Source: Terrihabitans soli
GTDB lineage: Bacteria > Pseudomonadota > Alphaproteobacteria > Rhizobiales > Methylopilaceae
Direction: 5' to 3'
Length of the DNA: 64,000 nt
Assembly: GCF_014191545.1 (NCBI RefSeq)
Contig: NZ_AP023361.1
Coordinates: 2,570,501 to 2,634,500 of the forward strand
The position numbers and the translations under genes were made by a program. The notes under the pieces were generated by a model. It was not told where the DNA came from. It ran no database searches and saw nothing but the letters and a program-made list of their open reading frames with translations. Positions 52,336 through 62,103 of this stretch are shown one piece after another (the first letter of the stretch is position 1; every line of letters begins with the position of its first letter).

Positions 52336-54312
52336 TTACATGCCGAACTGGGTGGCCGGGCTGTTGCCCTGTTTCAGATTGCGGTAGCGCGCCATAGCCC
52401 ACAGCGGAAAGAATTTCGCATAGCCGTGATAGCGCAGATAGAAGACGCGCGGGAAGCCGCCGCCTGTGAAGAACTCTTCCGGCCACAGGCCGTCTTCGTC
52501 CCGCTGGGTCTCTGCCAGCCACGCAACGCCCCGGGCCACAGCCGGATGGTCGTTCTCGCCGGCCGCCTGGAGAGCCAGGATCGCCCAGGCCGTCTGGGAC
52601 GCGACCGACGGCGCGGGCTCATAGCCCTTATAGTCCAGCTTATAGCTGTCGCAGTCCTCGCCCCAGCCGCCGTCCGGGTTCTGTATGGACACAAGCCAGT
52701 CAACGCCGCGGCGCATGACCGGCGCGTCATGCTGCACGCCCGCGGCGTTCAGAGCGCACATCGACGACCAGGTGCCGTAGACATAGTTGACGCCCCAGCG
52801 GCCGAACCAGGAACCGTCATTCTCCTGCTCGGCGATCAGATAATCGACGCCGCGCTTCAGAACCTCGCTCGTCTCGATCGTCTCACCGAGCTGGGCAAGC
52901 ATCGACACGCAGCGCGCCGAGACATCCGAGGTCGGCGGATCGAGCAGCGCGCCGTGATCGGCGAAGGGAATGTGGTTGAGGTAGTAATATTTGTTGTCGG
53001 CGTCGAAAGCGCCCCAGCCGCCGTCATCGGACTGCAGACCGTGAATCCATTCGCGCGCGCGCTCGATGCCGGCATCGTAATCGGTGCCCGCAACGCGGCC
53101 CTTCACGCGGTCCATGCCCATGACGACGACAGCGGTGTCGTCGACATCCGGGTAATGCGGGTTCGCATACTGGAACGCCCAGCCGCCCGGACGCACATCC
53201 GGACGCGCCGCCGCCCAATCGCCCTTCACGTCCAAAATCTGATGCGGCTTCAGCCAGTCGAGCGCGACATGCGCCGCCTTCTCCGCTTCCGGGCTTCCGG
53301 CTTCGAGCAGCGCATGGCTGACGAGCGAGGTATCCCAGATCGGCGAGAGACAGGGCTGGCAGTAAGCTTCGTGATCTTTGACGACGAGCAGCTTCTCGAT
53401 GGATTTGCGTGCAATGACGACGCGTGGATCGTCCGCCGGAACGCCGAGCACATCGTACATTTCCAGCGCATTGACCATGGCCGGGAAGATGGCGCCGAGG
53501 CCGTCTTCGCCGTTCAGACGCTCATCGACAAACGCGACGGCCTTTGCGATCGCGCGCTCCTGCGGCCCTTTCGGGAAATAGGGCACGACGAACTTCAGCA
53601 CCTTGTCGAGCGAGATGAAGAACTTCTTCCAGTACCATTTCTGGTGCGCGCCGCCGAAGGACCACGTCTTCATCTCGAAAGGCGGTTCGACGAAGAGTTC
53701 GGCGATGCCGATCTTCTTGGCGTTTTTTGCCAGCGGCTTTTTTAGCATCAGCACGAAAAGCGGCACCATGACGGTGCGCGCCCAGTACGACACCTTGTCG
53801 AGATGGAATGGAAACCATTTCGGCAGGAGCATGATTTCGACCGGCATGGTCGGGACTGCGGCCCACGGCACCTGGCCGTACAGCGCGAGAAGAATGCGGG
53901 TGAAGACGTTGCTCTTGGCCGCGCCGCCGTAAGCGAGGATCGCCTCGCGGGCGCGTTCCATATGAGGCGCGTTGATGTCGTCACCGATCATCTTCAGCGC
54001 GAAATAGGCCTTCACGCTGGCGGAAATATCGAAGGCGCCGTTGTGGAAGAGCGGCCAGCCGCCATGCGCGCCCTGGATGCGGCGAAGATAAATCGCGATC
54101 TTGCGCTCGAGTTCGGCCGCGACCGGCTCGCCGCGGTAATGGCGCATCAGCACATATTCGGACGGGATCGTCGCATCGGCTTCGAGCTCGAAGCAGAAAT
54201 GACCGTCAGGCTTGCGGTACGACAGCACGCCGTCCGTCGCAGACGCGATGCGGCGATCGAGCTCGTCGAGCGGGATACCGGACAGATTGCGGAGGGGCGT
54301 CGCGTCGTTCAA
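52336..54312 (-). CDS. shc: Squalene-hopene cyclase
   Basis: The 658-residue enzyme cyclises squalene to hopene/diplopterol. The catalytic DXDD reads DVDDTAVVV near residue 387. Several QW repeats are visible, such as DDGGWGAFDADN, NDGSWFGRWG and PDGGWGEDCDSY, ending in FFTGGGFPRVFYLRYHGY. I chose the TTG at 54312 because GAGG lies eight bases before it and the length then matches the family; the frame continues upstream through the hpnE gene. It is also called hpnF. Confidence 0.95.
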   Translation of the reverse strand: MNDATPLRNLSGIPLDELDRRIASATDGVLSYRKPDGHFCFELEADATIPSEYVLMRHYRGEPVAAELERKIAIYLRRIQGAHGGWPLFHNGAFDISASVKAYFALKMIGDDINAPHMERAREAILAYGGAAKSNVFTRILLALYGQVPWAAVPTMPVEIMLLPKWFPFHLDKVSYWARTVMVPLFVLMLKKPLAKNAKKIGIAELFVEPPFEMKTWSFGGAHQKWYWKKFFISLDKVLKFVVPYFPKGPQERAIAKAVAFVDERLNGEDGLGAIFPAMVNALEMYDVLGVPADDPRVVIARKSIEKLLVVKDHEAYCQPCLSPIWDTSLVSHALLEAGSPEAEKAAHVALDWLKPHQILDVKGDWAAARPDVRPGGWAFQYANPHYPDVDDTAVVVMGMDRVKGRVAGTDYDAGIERAREWIHGLQSDDGGWGAFDADNKYYYLNHIPFADHGALLDPPTSDVSARCVSMLAQLGETIETSEVLKRGVDYLIAEQENDGSWFGRWGVNYVYGTWSSMCALNAAGVQHDAPVMRRGVDWLVSIQNPDGGWGEDCDSYKLDYKGYEPAPSVASQTAWAILALQAAGENDHPAVARGVAWLAETQRDEDGLWPEEFFTGGGFPRVFYLRYHGYAKFFPLWAMARYRNLKQGNSPATQFGM

Positions 54313-54322
54313 TGCGGCCACC

Positions 54323-55597
54323 TCACGCGGCCGCGCCGGACGTCGCCTGCGCTGTTTCGAGAACGGCGCGCGCCGCGGCATTGCCGGAACGCACGGCGCC
54401 TTCCATGCAGGCCGGCAGGCCCGTCGCGGTCCAGTCGCCGGCGAGGAAGAGATTGCCGAACTGGGTTTTCGGACCCGGGCGCTTCTTCGCTTCGCTCGGA
54501 ATGGCGGCGAAGGTCGCGCGGCGTTCGCGGTTGATCTGCCACGGCGGCAGTTCTTCCGGCAGGCCCGTGATCTTCGAGACTTCCGCCCAGACCTTGCGGG
54601 CAAGATCTTCGCGGTCGTGATGCATCCATTCGTCGGCAGCCGAGATCGTCACCGACATATGGTCCTCATAGGAGAAGAGCCATTCGGTGATCGAGTTGAC
54701 GACGCCTAGATACATCGGATGGCCGGCGGGCGGCGCAATCTTGAAATGGACGTTGACGATCGCCTTGAACTTTTCCGGCGTAATCAGACCCGGCACATAG
54801 GATCGGGCAACAACCGGCGGGGCGGCGAGAATGACGATATCGTCCGGACCGACGACAATCTTCTCGTCGCCGAAATCCAGCGCCGCAGCGCGCTGGCCGT
54901 CGTAATCGACGCCGCGCAGCGTGCGTCCATACGAGAAGCTCGCGCCGCGCGCCGTCAGATATTTGATGGCCGGATCGATATAGGCCGAGGACATGCCCTG
55001 ATGGGCGATGATCGGTTTGCAGGCGGCGCCGCCGCCGCCAAAAGTTTCCTTGAACAGCGTGATCGCCATCTGCGCATCGGCTTCCGCCGGCTCGACATTC
55101 AGCGCAGCCAGCATCACCGGACGCCACAGACGCTCATAGAGCGAGGTCTTGGTGTTCATCACCTCGCCGACGAGCTTCGACTGGTTGATGGCGCGCAGAA
55201 GCCCAAGCGGCGCAAGATAATCGGTGGGCTTCGAACCCGGCACGCGGCGCTTGGTGTCGAGAATCCACCACGGCACGCGGCTCGAATTCGGACGCAGCGT
55301 CCAGCGCTCGCCGGAAGCGAGATCGGCGAAGGGAATTTCCGCCTCGCACTGGGTCATCTCTTTAAGCCCGTCGATCTTCTTCAGATAGCGGACGGCGGCC
55401 CAATTGCCGGACAGGAGAAGATGCGAGCCGTTGTCGACGGTGATGTTCAAAACCGTGTCGACGAAGGAGCGGCAGCGGCCGCCCGCCGCTTTCGCGGCTT
55501 CATAGAAGCGGATGTCCTTGTAGCCGGCGTCCGTGAGATCCACCGCCGCGGACAGACCGCCGAGACCCGCACCGACAATATGAACCGTGCCTGCCAT
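54323..55597 (-). CDS. hpnE: Hydroxysqualene dehydroxylase HpnE
   Basis: The 424-residue FAD amine-oxidase-like enzyme reduces hydroxysqualene to squalene. It has the FAD motif GAGLGGLSAAVDL at the start, AAGGRCRSF, and a C-terminal LFLAGDWTATGLPACMEGAV with the second FAD motif. It follows hpnD by one base and precedes shc by ten, as expected for hpnC-D-E-shc gene order. Confidence 0.92.
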   Translation of the reverse strand: MAGTVHIVGAGLGGLSAAVDLTDAGYKDIRFYEAAKAAGGRCRSFVDTVLNITVDNGSHLLLSGNWAAVRYLKKIDGLKEMTQCEAEIPFADLASGERWTLRPNSSRVPWWILDTKRRVPGSKPTDYLAPLGLLRAINQSKLVGEVMNTKTSLYERLWRPVMLAALNVEPAEADAQMAITLFKETFGGGGAACKPIIAHQGMSSAYIDPAIKYLTARGASFSYGRTLRGVDYDGQRAAALDFGDEKIVVGPDDIVILAAPPVVARSYVPGLITPEKFKAIVNVHFKIAPPAGHPMYLGVVNSITEWLFSYEDHMSVTISAADEWMHHDREDLARKVWAEVSKITGLPEELPPWQINRERRATFAAIPSEAKKRPGPKTQFGNLFLAGDWTATGLPACMEGAVRSGNAAARAVLETAQATSGAAA

Positions 55598-55598
55598 C

Positions 55599-56441
55599 TC
55601 AAAAGACTCCGTATCTCAGATAGGCGCCGACAAGACCGATCTTGTTCACGCGCACCCGCTTGCGCGGCGCCGCCCAGCCCTGCGCCATCAGGCGCTTCAG
55701 AACGCTGTGATAGGCCGCGCCCATCAGGCGGGGCGCCTTGACCGCATCGCGGGGGGCATCCGCCATGATTTCGTCGGCCTCGCCGAAATGCGCTTCCGCC
55801 CGCGCCGCGACGATGCGGCAGACGGCGTCGAGCGCCGGATCGGCAAGAACGGCGGCCGGATCGGAAAGATCGGCCGCAACCTTTGCTTTCTCCAATTCTT
55901 CCCTCGGAAGATAAAGGCGTCCTATCGCCGCGTCTTCATCAAGGTCGCGCAAGATATTGGTCAATTGAAGGGCGCGGCCAAGATGATGAGACAGGGCATC
56001 GCCCGTCGCCGAATCGAGGCCGAATACCCTGGATGACAGGCGGCCGACTGCGCAGGCCACTCTATCTACATACAAATCAAGGGTTTTCCAGTCCGGAGCG
56101 ATCACAGGCTGGCCGACATCCATTTCCATGCCGTCGATGACCGCATGAAAATCCTCGCGCCTAAGACCATATTCCTTGGTGGGACCGAGCAGGAAGCCCG
56201 CCTGCCCCGCAGGGGCCGCGCGGAACAGGGCGTTGATATCGGCCCGCCACTGGTTCAGCCCGGCCCGCTTTTCCTCCTCAGTGCCGCCCTCATCGGCGAT
56301 ATCGTCGACTTCCCGGCAGAAGCGGTAGATCGCGTACATCGCGTCCCGCTTCTCCTGAGGGAGGATTTTCATGGCGATATAGAAAGAGGAGCCCGAGGCC
56401 TTGGCCTCGTGGGTCGCTACAGTCTCTTCAGCCGCGCTCAT
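55599..56441 (-). CDS. hpnD: Presqualene diphosphate synthase HpnD
   Basis: The 280-residue squalene-synthase-family enzyme condenses two farnesyl diphosphates to presqualene diphosphate. Asp-rich motifs are REVDDIADE near residue 50 and NILRDLDEDAAIGRLYLP near 160. The ATG overlaps the hpnC stop as ATGA. Its substrate is made by IspA, encoded at the other end of this locus. Confidence 0.93.
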   Translation of the reverse strand: MSAAEETVATHEAKASGSSFYIAMKILPQEKRDAMYAIYRFCREVDDIADEGGTEEEKRAGLNQWRADINALFRAAPAGQAGFLLGPTKEYGLRREDFHAVIDGMEMDVGQPVIAPDWKTLDLYVDRVACAVGRLSSRVFGLDSATGDALSHHLGRALQLTNILRDLDEDAAIGRLYLPREELEKAKVAADLSDPAAVLADPALDAVCRIVAARAEAHFGEADEIMADAPRDAVKAPRLMGAAYHSVLKRLMAQGWAAPRKRVRVNKIGLVGAYLRYGVF

Positions 56442-57322
56442 CGCGCCTCTCCCCAGATCGAGCCGGCCCTGGCCGAGCGGAACAGCCGTACAAGCAGCGT
56501 GCCAGCGGCCGAGGCCAGGGCGGTCGCTGCAAAACCGGCCTTCGAGAAGTGCACTTTTTCGCTTAACGGATCGCGTACTTTCAGGCCCGCCGTCAGGGTG
56601 ACGGCCAGGCGGTGAATCGCCGAGATTTCGAGCGCCAGGCGCGTATCGGAAATCGCCACGATCAAAGATTTTCCTTCGTTCAGAAGCTCTTCGCAGCGGA
56701 CGGCCAGTTCGCGGATGACTGCCAGAAGCTCGGGCGTTGCCTTATCGCCGCCGAGGTCCTCATAGCGCGCACCGTGTTTCCGCATGATGTCATCGGGCAG
56801 ATAGACGCGATCGAGGGTCTTAAAGTCCTTACCGCAGTCCTGAAGATGGTTGATGATCTGCAAAGCGGCGCAAATCGCATCGGACGGCGGCCAGGTCGTT
56901 TTCGGGTCTTCGCCATGCACATCGAGCACGAAACGGCCGACGGGCATCGCCGACAGCGCGCAATAGGCCATCAGTTCCGAGAAATCCGCGTAACGGCTTT
57001 TCTTCGCATCGAGACGAAACGCATCGAGCAGATCGAGTGCATGACGCGGCGAGAGCTTTCGTTCCGCCAGCTGGACTTTCAGCGGTTCGGCCAAGGGATC
57101 GGACGGCCCCTCTCCGGTCAGCGAAGCCGCGAGCCCGTCGAGAAGTTCGATCTTCTTTTCGGGTGTCGTGTAGTTATTGTCGGCGACATCATCACCGGCG
57201 CGGACGAAATTATAGAAAACCAAGATCGGGGGACGGTTTTCCGCGCGGATCAGCTTGGACGCGACGGGGAAATTCTCGTCGGTATGGCCCTTGCCGGAGA
57301 GCGTATCGGTTGCGGTCGTCAT
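56438..57322 (-). CDS. hpnC: Hydroxysqualene synthase HpnC
   Basis: The 294-residue squalene-synthase paralogue converts presqualene diphosphate to hydroxysqualene. It shows FVRAGDDVADN near residue 46 and a modified second motif, DCGKDFKTLDRVYLP, typical of HpnC rather than HpnD. A C-terminal hydrophobic stretch (AGFAATALASAAGTLLV) may tether it to the membrane. GGAGG precedes the ATG at 57322, and it overlaps hpnB as ATGA. Confidence 0.92.
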   Translation of the reverse strand: MTTATDTLSGKGHTDENFPVASKLIRAENRPPILVFYNFVRAGDDVADNNYTTPEKKIELLDGLAASLTGEGPSDPLAEPLKVQLAERKLSPRHALDLLDAFRLDAKKSRYADFSELMAYCALSAMPVGRFVLDVHGEDPKTTWPPSDAICAALQIINHLQDCGKDFKTLDRVYLPDDIMRKHGARYEDLGGDKATPELLAVIRELAVRCEELLNEGKSLIVAISDTRLALEISAIHRLAVTLTAGLKVRDPLSEKVHFSKAGFAATALASAAGTLLVRLFRSARAGSIWGEAR

Positions 57323-58491
57323 GCGCCGCCTCCGGCCGCCGCCTGATAGCGGCCTTTCCAGGCGCCGCCGCGGCCGAGCCAATGCTGCACCGCGCTATCA
57401 ATGGTAAAGCCGAGATAGAGCAGCGCGATGACGGGCAGAGCAACGCCCCACATGGGCGAGCGCTTGTAAAGACGAAGGATCGGCTGGAAGGACAGCGCCA
57501 TCACCGCCCATACGGCTGCGCCGAGAAGCCCCGGCCAGCCCTCGGCAAACAGCGCAAGATAAGGCGGCGCGATATAGGTCAGCGCCATGCCGAGGACGGA
57601 GCCCAACAGTTTCAGCGGATTGTAATCGAGCTGCGAATAGGCCGAACGCGAGACCATGCGGCGGATATGGTTGAAATCGTCATAGGGCCGGATGCTCTCG
57701 ACGGCTTCGGTCAGGCCGAGGAAAACCGCACCCTGCGTCTTCAAAAGCGCACCCATGGCGCAATCGTCGATCAGCGCACCGCGGATCGCCGCAACGCCGC
57801 CGGCCTTCTGAAGCGCTTCGTATTTCACCAGCATGCAGCCGCCGGCCGCGGCCGCGACCTTGTTCGCCGGATTGTTCACCCAGGCGAAGGGGTAGAGCTT
57901 CTGGAAGAAGAAGACGAAAGCCGGAATGAGCAGCTTTTCCGACAAGGAATCGCAGCGCAGCTTGACCATCAGCGAGGTCAGTACGGTGTTCTTCGCCAGC
58001 GCCCCGCGCACGAGACGGCGCAGTGCATTTGGATCGCGATAGGCGATATCGGCATCGGTGAAGAGGATGTAATCGGGGGCGCCACGGGCTTCGACGGCGC
58101 GCACGCCCGTCGCCATGGCGTTCAGTTTTCCGGTCCAGCCCGAAGGCGGCTCGGTGCCGCGCAGAATGGTGAGACGATCCATCGCTGTAAGTTTGACGGC
58201 TTCGTTCATCGCCGCATCGCCGGTGCCGTCATTGGATTGATCGTCGACGAGCACGACGTCGAATTGCCCCGGATAGGACTGCGCGAGCAAGGAGCCCACG
58301 GCTTCCACGATGACATCGGCCTCGTTGCGCGCCGGAACGACGGCAATGACGCGCGGCCAGGATGACGGCTCGGGAAGATGATCGGGCGCAAAGCGCGTGT
58401 CGCGCTCCGCCGCGCGCCAGAAGGCGCCGCGCGCAACGATCAGATAAATCCAGATCGCCGCCGAGAGGACGGATATGGCTGCAGTCAGCAC
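57319..58491 (-). CDS. hpnB: Hopanoid-associated glycosyltransferase HpnB
   Basis: The 390-residue GT2-like membrane enzyme has an N-terminal helix, then VIAVVPARNEADVIVE, LVDDQSNDGTGD and FTDADIAYRD (DXD sugar-nucleotide site). Several helices near the C-terminus (~280-360) anchor it. HpnB is a conserved hopanoid-cluster member whose exact product is not settled. The start is GTG 58491 after GGAAGG. It follows dxs by 54 bp and is first of the hpn genes in this operon. Confidence 0.88.
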   Translation of the reverse strand: MLTAAISVLSAAIWIYLIVARGAFWRAAERDTRFAPDHLPEPSSWPRVIAVVPARNEADVIVEAVGSLLAQSYPGQFDVVLVDDQSNDGTGDAAMNEAVKLTAMDRLTILRGTEPPSGWTGKLNAMATGVRAVEARGAPDYILFTDADIAYRDPNALRRLVRGALAKNTVLTSLMVKLRCDSLSEKLLIPAFVFFFQKLYPFAWVNNPANKVAAAAGGCMLVKYEALQKAGGVAAIRGALIDDCAMGALLKTQGAVFLGLTEAVESIRPYDDFNHIRRMVSRSAYSQLDYNPLKLLGSVLGMALTYIAPPYLALFAEGWPGLLGAAVWAVMALSFQPILRLYKRSPMWGVALPVIALLYLGFTIDSAVQHWLGRGGAWKGRYQAAAGGGA

Positions 58492-58545
58492 CCGGAACCT
58501 TCCCTGCGCTGTGCGTTACGCGCGCTCATGGAAGTCGTGCGGGCG

Positions 58546-60462
58546 TCAGGCCCGCCCTTTCGCGGCAGCCTGCTCGCTCTTCTGCAGGACTTCGAACACC
58601 TTCGAGACGATGCCTTTCGCGTCCATGCCGGCATTGCCGTACATGCGGTCGGGCTTATCGTGATCGGTGTATTCGTCCGGCAGAACCAGCGAGCGGATTT
58701 TCAGACCCTCATCGAACACGCCGTTGTCGGCGAGAAGATGATGAACCATGGAGCCGAAGCCGCCGACCGAGCCTTCTTCGATGGTGATGAGGACATCGTG
58801 CTCGCGGGCGAGCTTGAGGATCATCTCTTCATCGAGCGGTTTGGCAAAGCGCGCATCGGCAACGGTTGTCGACAGGCCCTTGGCTTCGAGTTCTTCGGCA
58901 GCCTTCAGAGCTTCCGCGAGACGCGTTCCGAAGGACAAGAGCGCGACCTGGTTGCCCTGGCGCATAATGCGGCCCTTGCCGATTTCAAGCGGAACGCCGT
59001 TCTGCGGCATCTCCACGCCGACGCCTTCGCCGCGCGGATAGCGGAACGCGATCGGACCGTCATTATAGGCAACGGCCGTCGCGACCATATGAACAAGCTC
59101 GGCCTCGTCGGCCGCCGCCATGACCACCATTTCCGGAAGACAGGCGAGATAGGCAACGTCGTAGGCACCGGCATGCGTCGCGCCGTCGGCACCGACATAA
59201 CCGGCACGGTCGATGGCAAAGCGCACAGGCAGTTTCTGCAGCGCAACGTCATGGACGAGCTGGTCGTAGCCGCGCTGCAGGAAGGTCGAATAGATGGCGC
59301 AGAACGGCTTGTAGCCTTCGGTCGCAAGACCGGCGGCAAACGTCACCGCGTGCTGTTCGGCAATGCCGACGTCGAAGGTGCGGTCGGGGAAGCTCTTGGC
59401 AAAGATACCAACGCCCGTGCCGTCCGGCATGGCGGCGGTGATCGCGACGATCTTGTCGTCCTTCTCGGCTTCCTTGGCGAGGCTGTCGCCGAAGACCTTC
59501 GTATAGCTCGGGAAGTTCGCGGCGGCTTTCTTCTGCGCGCCGGTCACAGGGTCGAACTGAACGACGCCGTGATATTTGTCGTCGGATGCTTCGGCCGGGG
59601 CGTAGCCCTTGCCCTTCTGCGTAATGACATGGATGAGAACCGGACCATCGGCATTGTCGCGAACGTTCTGCAGCACCGGCAGAAGATGGTTCAGATCGTG
59701 ACCGTCGATCGGGCCGACATAATACATGCCGAGTTCTTCGAAGAGCGTGCCGCCGCCGGCGAGGAAGCCGCGGGCATATTCTTCGGCCTGCGCGGCGCGA
59801 TCGATGACGAACTGGGGAAGATTTTTCGACAGCTGCTTCGCCGTCTCGCGGATCGTCTGATAGGCCTTGCCGCTCATCAGGCGCGACAGATAGGCCGACA
59901 TGGCGCCGACCGGCGGGGCGATCGACATTTCGTTGTCGTTCAGAATGACGATGAGCTTGGAGCGCAGCGCGCCGGCATTGTTCAGCGCTTCATAGGCCAT
60001 GCCCGCCGACATCGAGCCGTCGCCGATGACGGCGATGACGTGATTGTCGCCACCGGCAAGATCGCGCGCGACCGCCATGCCGAGACCGGCCGAGATCGAG
60101 GTCGAGGAGTGAGCTGCGCCGAAGGGATCGTATTCACTCTCGGAGCGCTTGGTGAAGCCGGAAAGACCGCCGCCCTGGCGGAGCGTGCGGATGCGGTCTC
60201 GGCGGCCGCAGAGAATCTTGTGCGGATAGGTCTGATGGCCGACGTCCCAGATGATCCGGTCGGCCGGCGTGTTGAAGACGTAATGCAGAGCCGTCGTCAG
60301 CTCGATCACGCCGAGGCCCGCTCCCAGATGTCCGCCGGTGACCGAGACCGCATCGATCGTTTCCTGACGCAGTTCATCGGCAACCTGGCGAAGCTTGTCT
60401 TCGGGGAGCTTGCGAAGGTCTTCCGGCGTGCGGATCGTGTCGAGAAGCGGGGTCTCAGGCAT
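58546..60462 (-). CDS. dxs: 1-deoxy-D-xylulose-5-phosphate synthase
   Basis: The 638-residue thiamine diphosphate enzyme starts the MEP isoprenoid pathway from pyruvate and glyceraldehyde-3-phosphate. It has [12 protein letters not shown], the ThDP motif [16 protein letters not shown] with downstream ILNDNEMSI, and the [15 protein letters not shown] segment (His for catalysis). The ATG at 60462 is preferred; a TTG two codons earlier is in frame. It lies directly upstream of hpnB, linking isoprenoid supply to hopanoid synthesis. Its leader contains a tandem 20-bp repeat. Confidence 0.95.
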   Translation of the reverse strand: MPETPLLDTIRTPEDLRKLPEDKLRQVADELRQETIDAVSVTGGHLGAGLGVIELTTALHYVFNTPADRIIWDVGHQTYPHKILCGRRDRIRTLRQGGGLSGFTKRSESEYDPFGAAHSSTSISAGLGMAVARDLAGGDNHVIAVIGDGSMSAGMAYEALNNAGALRSKLIVILNDNEMSIAPPVGAMSAYLSRLMSGKAYQTIRETAKQLSKNLPQFVIDRAAQAEEYARGFLAGGGTLFEELGMYYVGPIDGHDLNHLLPVLQNVRDNADGPVLIHVITQKGKGYAPAEASDDKYHGVVQFDPVTGAQKKAAANFPSYTKVFGDSLAKEAEKDDKIVAITAAMPDGTGVGIFAKSFPDRTFDVGIAEQHAVTFAAGLATEGYKPFCAIYSTFLQRGYDQLVHDVALQKLPVRFAIDRAGYVGADGATHAGAYDVAYLACLPEMVVMAAADEAELVHMVATAVAYNDGPIAFRYPRGEGVGVEMPQNGVPLEIGKGRIMRQGNQVALLSFGTRLAEALKAAEELEAKGLSTTVADARFAKPLDEEMILKLAREHDVLITIEEGSVGGFGSMVHHLLADNGVFDEGLKIRSLVLPDEYTDHDKPDRMYGNAGMDAKGIVSKVFEVLQKSEQAAAKGRA

Positions 60463-60470
60463 GGTCAATC

Positions 60471-60510
60471 TTTCACAAGCAAGGGCCGGATTTCATAAGC
60501 AAAGGCCGGG
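60471..60510 (-). repeat. Two tandem copies of a 20-bp repeat in the dxs leader
   Basis: Copy one (60471-60490) and copy two (60491-60510) share 17 of 20 bases (TTTCAYAAGCAARGGCCGGR on the plus strand). They are adjacent with no gap and end eight bases before the dxs start codon. The 20-bp period is not a multiple of three, so it is not coding. Confidence 0.85.
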
Positions 60511-60702
60511 CCCGGTTGGTAGCTGCCGTATGTTTCCGGGGTATTACCCTAGCGGAATAGGCAAAGTTTACGGCGTTTTTCAGAGGCACGTGGGCCTCCG
60601 GTAACACATGGACCGAACTCAACAGAGAGCAAGCACAAGCTCAAGTTGCTGAAATTTCAGGATTATCCATGGGTTGAGACAGACCGCCTGGGCGGCGTCC
60701 AA

Positions 60703-60725
60703 CCCGGCGGAAACCGGGCTTTTTC
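60703..60725 (+). terminator. Plus-strand hairpin terminator with no annotated upstream gene
   Basis: CCCGG-CGGAAA-CCGGG is followed by CTTTTT. Only minus-strand protein genes surround it. It may end a small plus-strand RNA, or be a chance structure. Confidence 0.5.
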
Positions 60726-60791
60726 CTATCTGCTGTCGCTAATTTAGGCAAGGCTGCAGGAAAGACCGGGAAATACCCTCCCCGGCTCAAC

Positions 60792-62096
60792 TCAGGCCGG
60801 CTTCAGCCGGTTCCGGAGCTGGGCCGGCAGCGCCACCGATACGACCTTAAGGCCAAGGCTCCGGCGGACGGTGTAGATGACCGCCGCCGACCGCATTGCC
60901 AGCGCCAGAGCATTGCCCAGCGCCGCGCCGTAAACGCCGAGAAGCGGCACCAGGACCACCGTGAGCGCGATATTGGCCGCCAGCACCGAGGCGATGAGGG
61001 CAAGGCTCTGCTTCTGCTTGCCGGCAACGATCAGCGCCTCGCCCGCTTGGCCGGTCAGCGCGCGGGCCAGAAGTCCGAAGGACAGAATGGCCATGATCCA
61101 GACACCGCCGAGAAATTCCGAGCCGAAGGCATAAAGAAAGACCGGAGCGGCACCGAGCGTCGCGGCCAAGGCGATGACCGTGCACCAGAACGTGACACGC
61201 GTTGTCTCCAGAACGGTTTCCTGAAGGCGCGTCTTGTCGGTGTCTTCGAGCGCCAGGGCAAAGCCGCGGCCTGCGACCGTCCACATGGCGAAATAGACGA
61301 AGTTAGCGAGCGCCAGCGTGCGCGCCGCGGCAAAATAGATGCCGACATCTTCCGGGCTCATAAACGCCGAGAGAATGAGAACGTCGGAATAAGTCAGGAT
61401 GTCGTCGAGGCCCGAGACAAGCAGCATGGGCGCCGACGCCTTCAACCACATGGCTTCGCGCGGCGTCACGCGACGCAACCGGAACGGCGTGCGGACGATG
61501 GATCTCAGGCGCCAGGCGATCACGGCGACCATCAAGAGCGCGATCGCGACGAGCGTCATCGTGATGATGAGGCCGATCACCTGCAACGTGATCGGGATTC
61601 CGGCGGCGATGCACAGGAGAGCGAGAACCGCGATCAGCAGCGGGCGCACGATGAAGACGGTGATGGATGTAAACCGGTTCCAGCCGAGGCTGCGGCAGAC
61701 GCCGTCGAGATAATATTCGATCGCCAGAAACGGCAGGCCGAGCGCGATATAGAGTGCGATGACGCCCGGCGTCGTTTGCGATCCGAAATGAACGGCCAGC
61801 GCCGCCGCAATGAGCGCCATCAGGCTCGAGCCGAGAACGACCGCCCAAAGGCCAAAGCGCCAGTAACCGACGACATGCGCCTCGCGGCCGCGCGCCCGAT
61901 AACGCGGCAGAAAGCGGATGGAGGACTCGGCAAATCCGAGAGCGCCGAAACTGCCGAGCGTGATCAGCCAGGTCCAGAGCGTGACGTAGTTACCGTAGCT
62001 CTCAAGATCCATGGCGCGCGCCAGCATGACCTGGAGCCCGAACATGAGCCCGGCGCTCGCGACCCGGATCGCAAAGGTGATGAGGGCGTCGAGCAT
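60792..62096 (-). CDS. Polysaccharide/oligosaccharide flippase (Wzx/MOP-type)
   Basis: The 434-residue protein has about twelve to fourteen hydrophobic helices. Its start resembles other polysaccharide-biosynthesis flippases: FAIRVASAGLMFGLQVMLARAMDLESYGNY. A second repeat follows with MLLVSGLDDILTYSDVLILSAFMSPEDVGIYFAA. It would move lipid-linked sugar units across the inner membrane. I chose ATG 62096; the frame extends to a GTG at 62141 within the upstream gene. Seven bases separate it from the acetyltransferase stop, so they form an operon. Confidence 0.85.
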   Translation of the reverse strand: MLDALITFAIRVASAGLMFGLQVMLARAMDLESYGNYVTLWTWLITLGSFGALGFAESSIRFLPRYRARGREAHVVGYWRFGLWAVVLGSSLMALIAAALAVHFGSQTTPGVIALYIALGLPFLAIEYYLDGVCRSLGWNRFTSITVFIVRPLLIAVLALLCIAAGIPITLQVIGLIITMTLVAIALLMVAVIAWRLRSIVRTPFRLRRVTPREAMWLKASAPMLLVSGLDDILTYSDVLILSAFMSPEDVGIYFAAARTLALANFVYFAMWTVAGRGFALALEDTDKTRLQETVLETTRVTFWCTVIALAATLGAAPVFLYAFGSEFLGGVWIMAILSFGLLARALTGQAGEALIVAGKQKQSLALIASVLAANIALTVVLVPLLGVYGAALGNALALAMRSAAVIYTVRRSLGLKVVSVALPAQLRNRLKPA

Positions 62097-62103
62097 CGCC
62101 GCG

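Larger units (their letters stand above)
60463..60791. other. Intergenic region upstream of dxs with repeat, palindrome and plus-strand terminator
   Basis: This 329-bp region between dxs and the flippase gene (both minus) holds no supported protein gene. From dxs outwards it shows a 20-bp tandem repeat (60471-60510), a perfect 12-bp palindrome CTGAAATTTCAG (60649-60660) and a plus-strand hairpin with T-tract (60703-60725). It must contain the dxs promoter on the minus strand. The plus-strand terminator without an upstream plus-strand gene raises the possibility of a small RNA. Confidence 0.55.

Noticed and set aside
58378-60498. A 706-codon open frame on the plus strand
   Set aside because: It is antisense to dxs and the end of hpnB; the real proteins on the minus strand are unambiguous.
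60554-60577. EcfG-type stress promoter (GGAAC-N16/17-CGTT)
   Set aside because: The sequence reads GGAAT with 15 bases to CGTT, so both the -35 and spacing differ from consensus.
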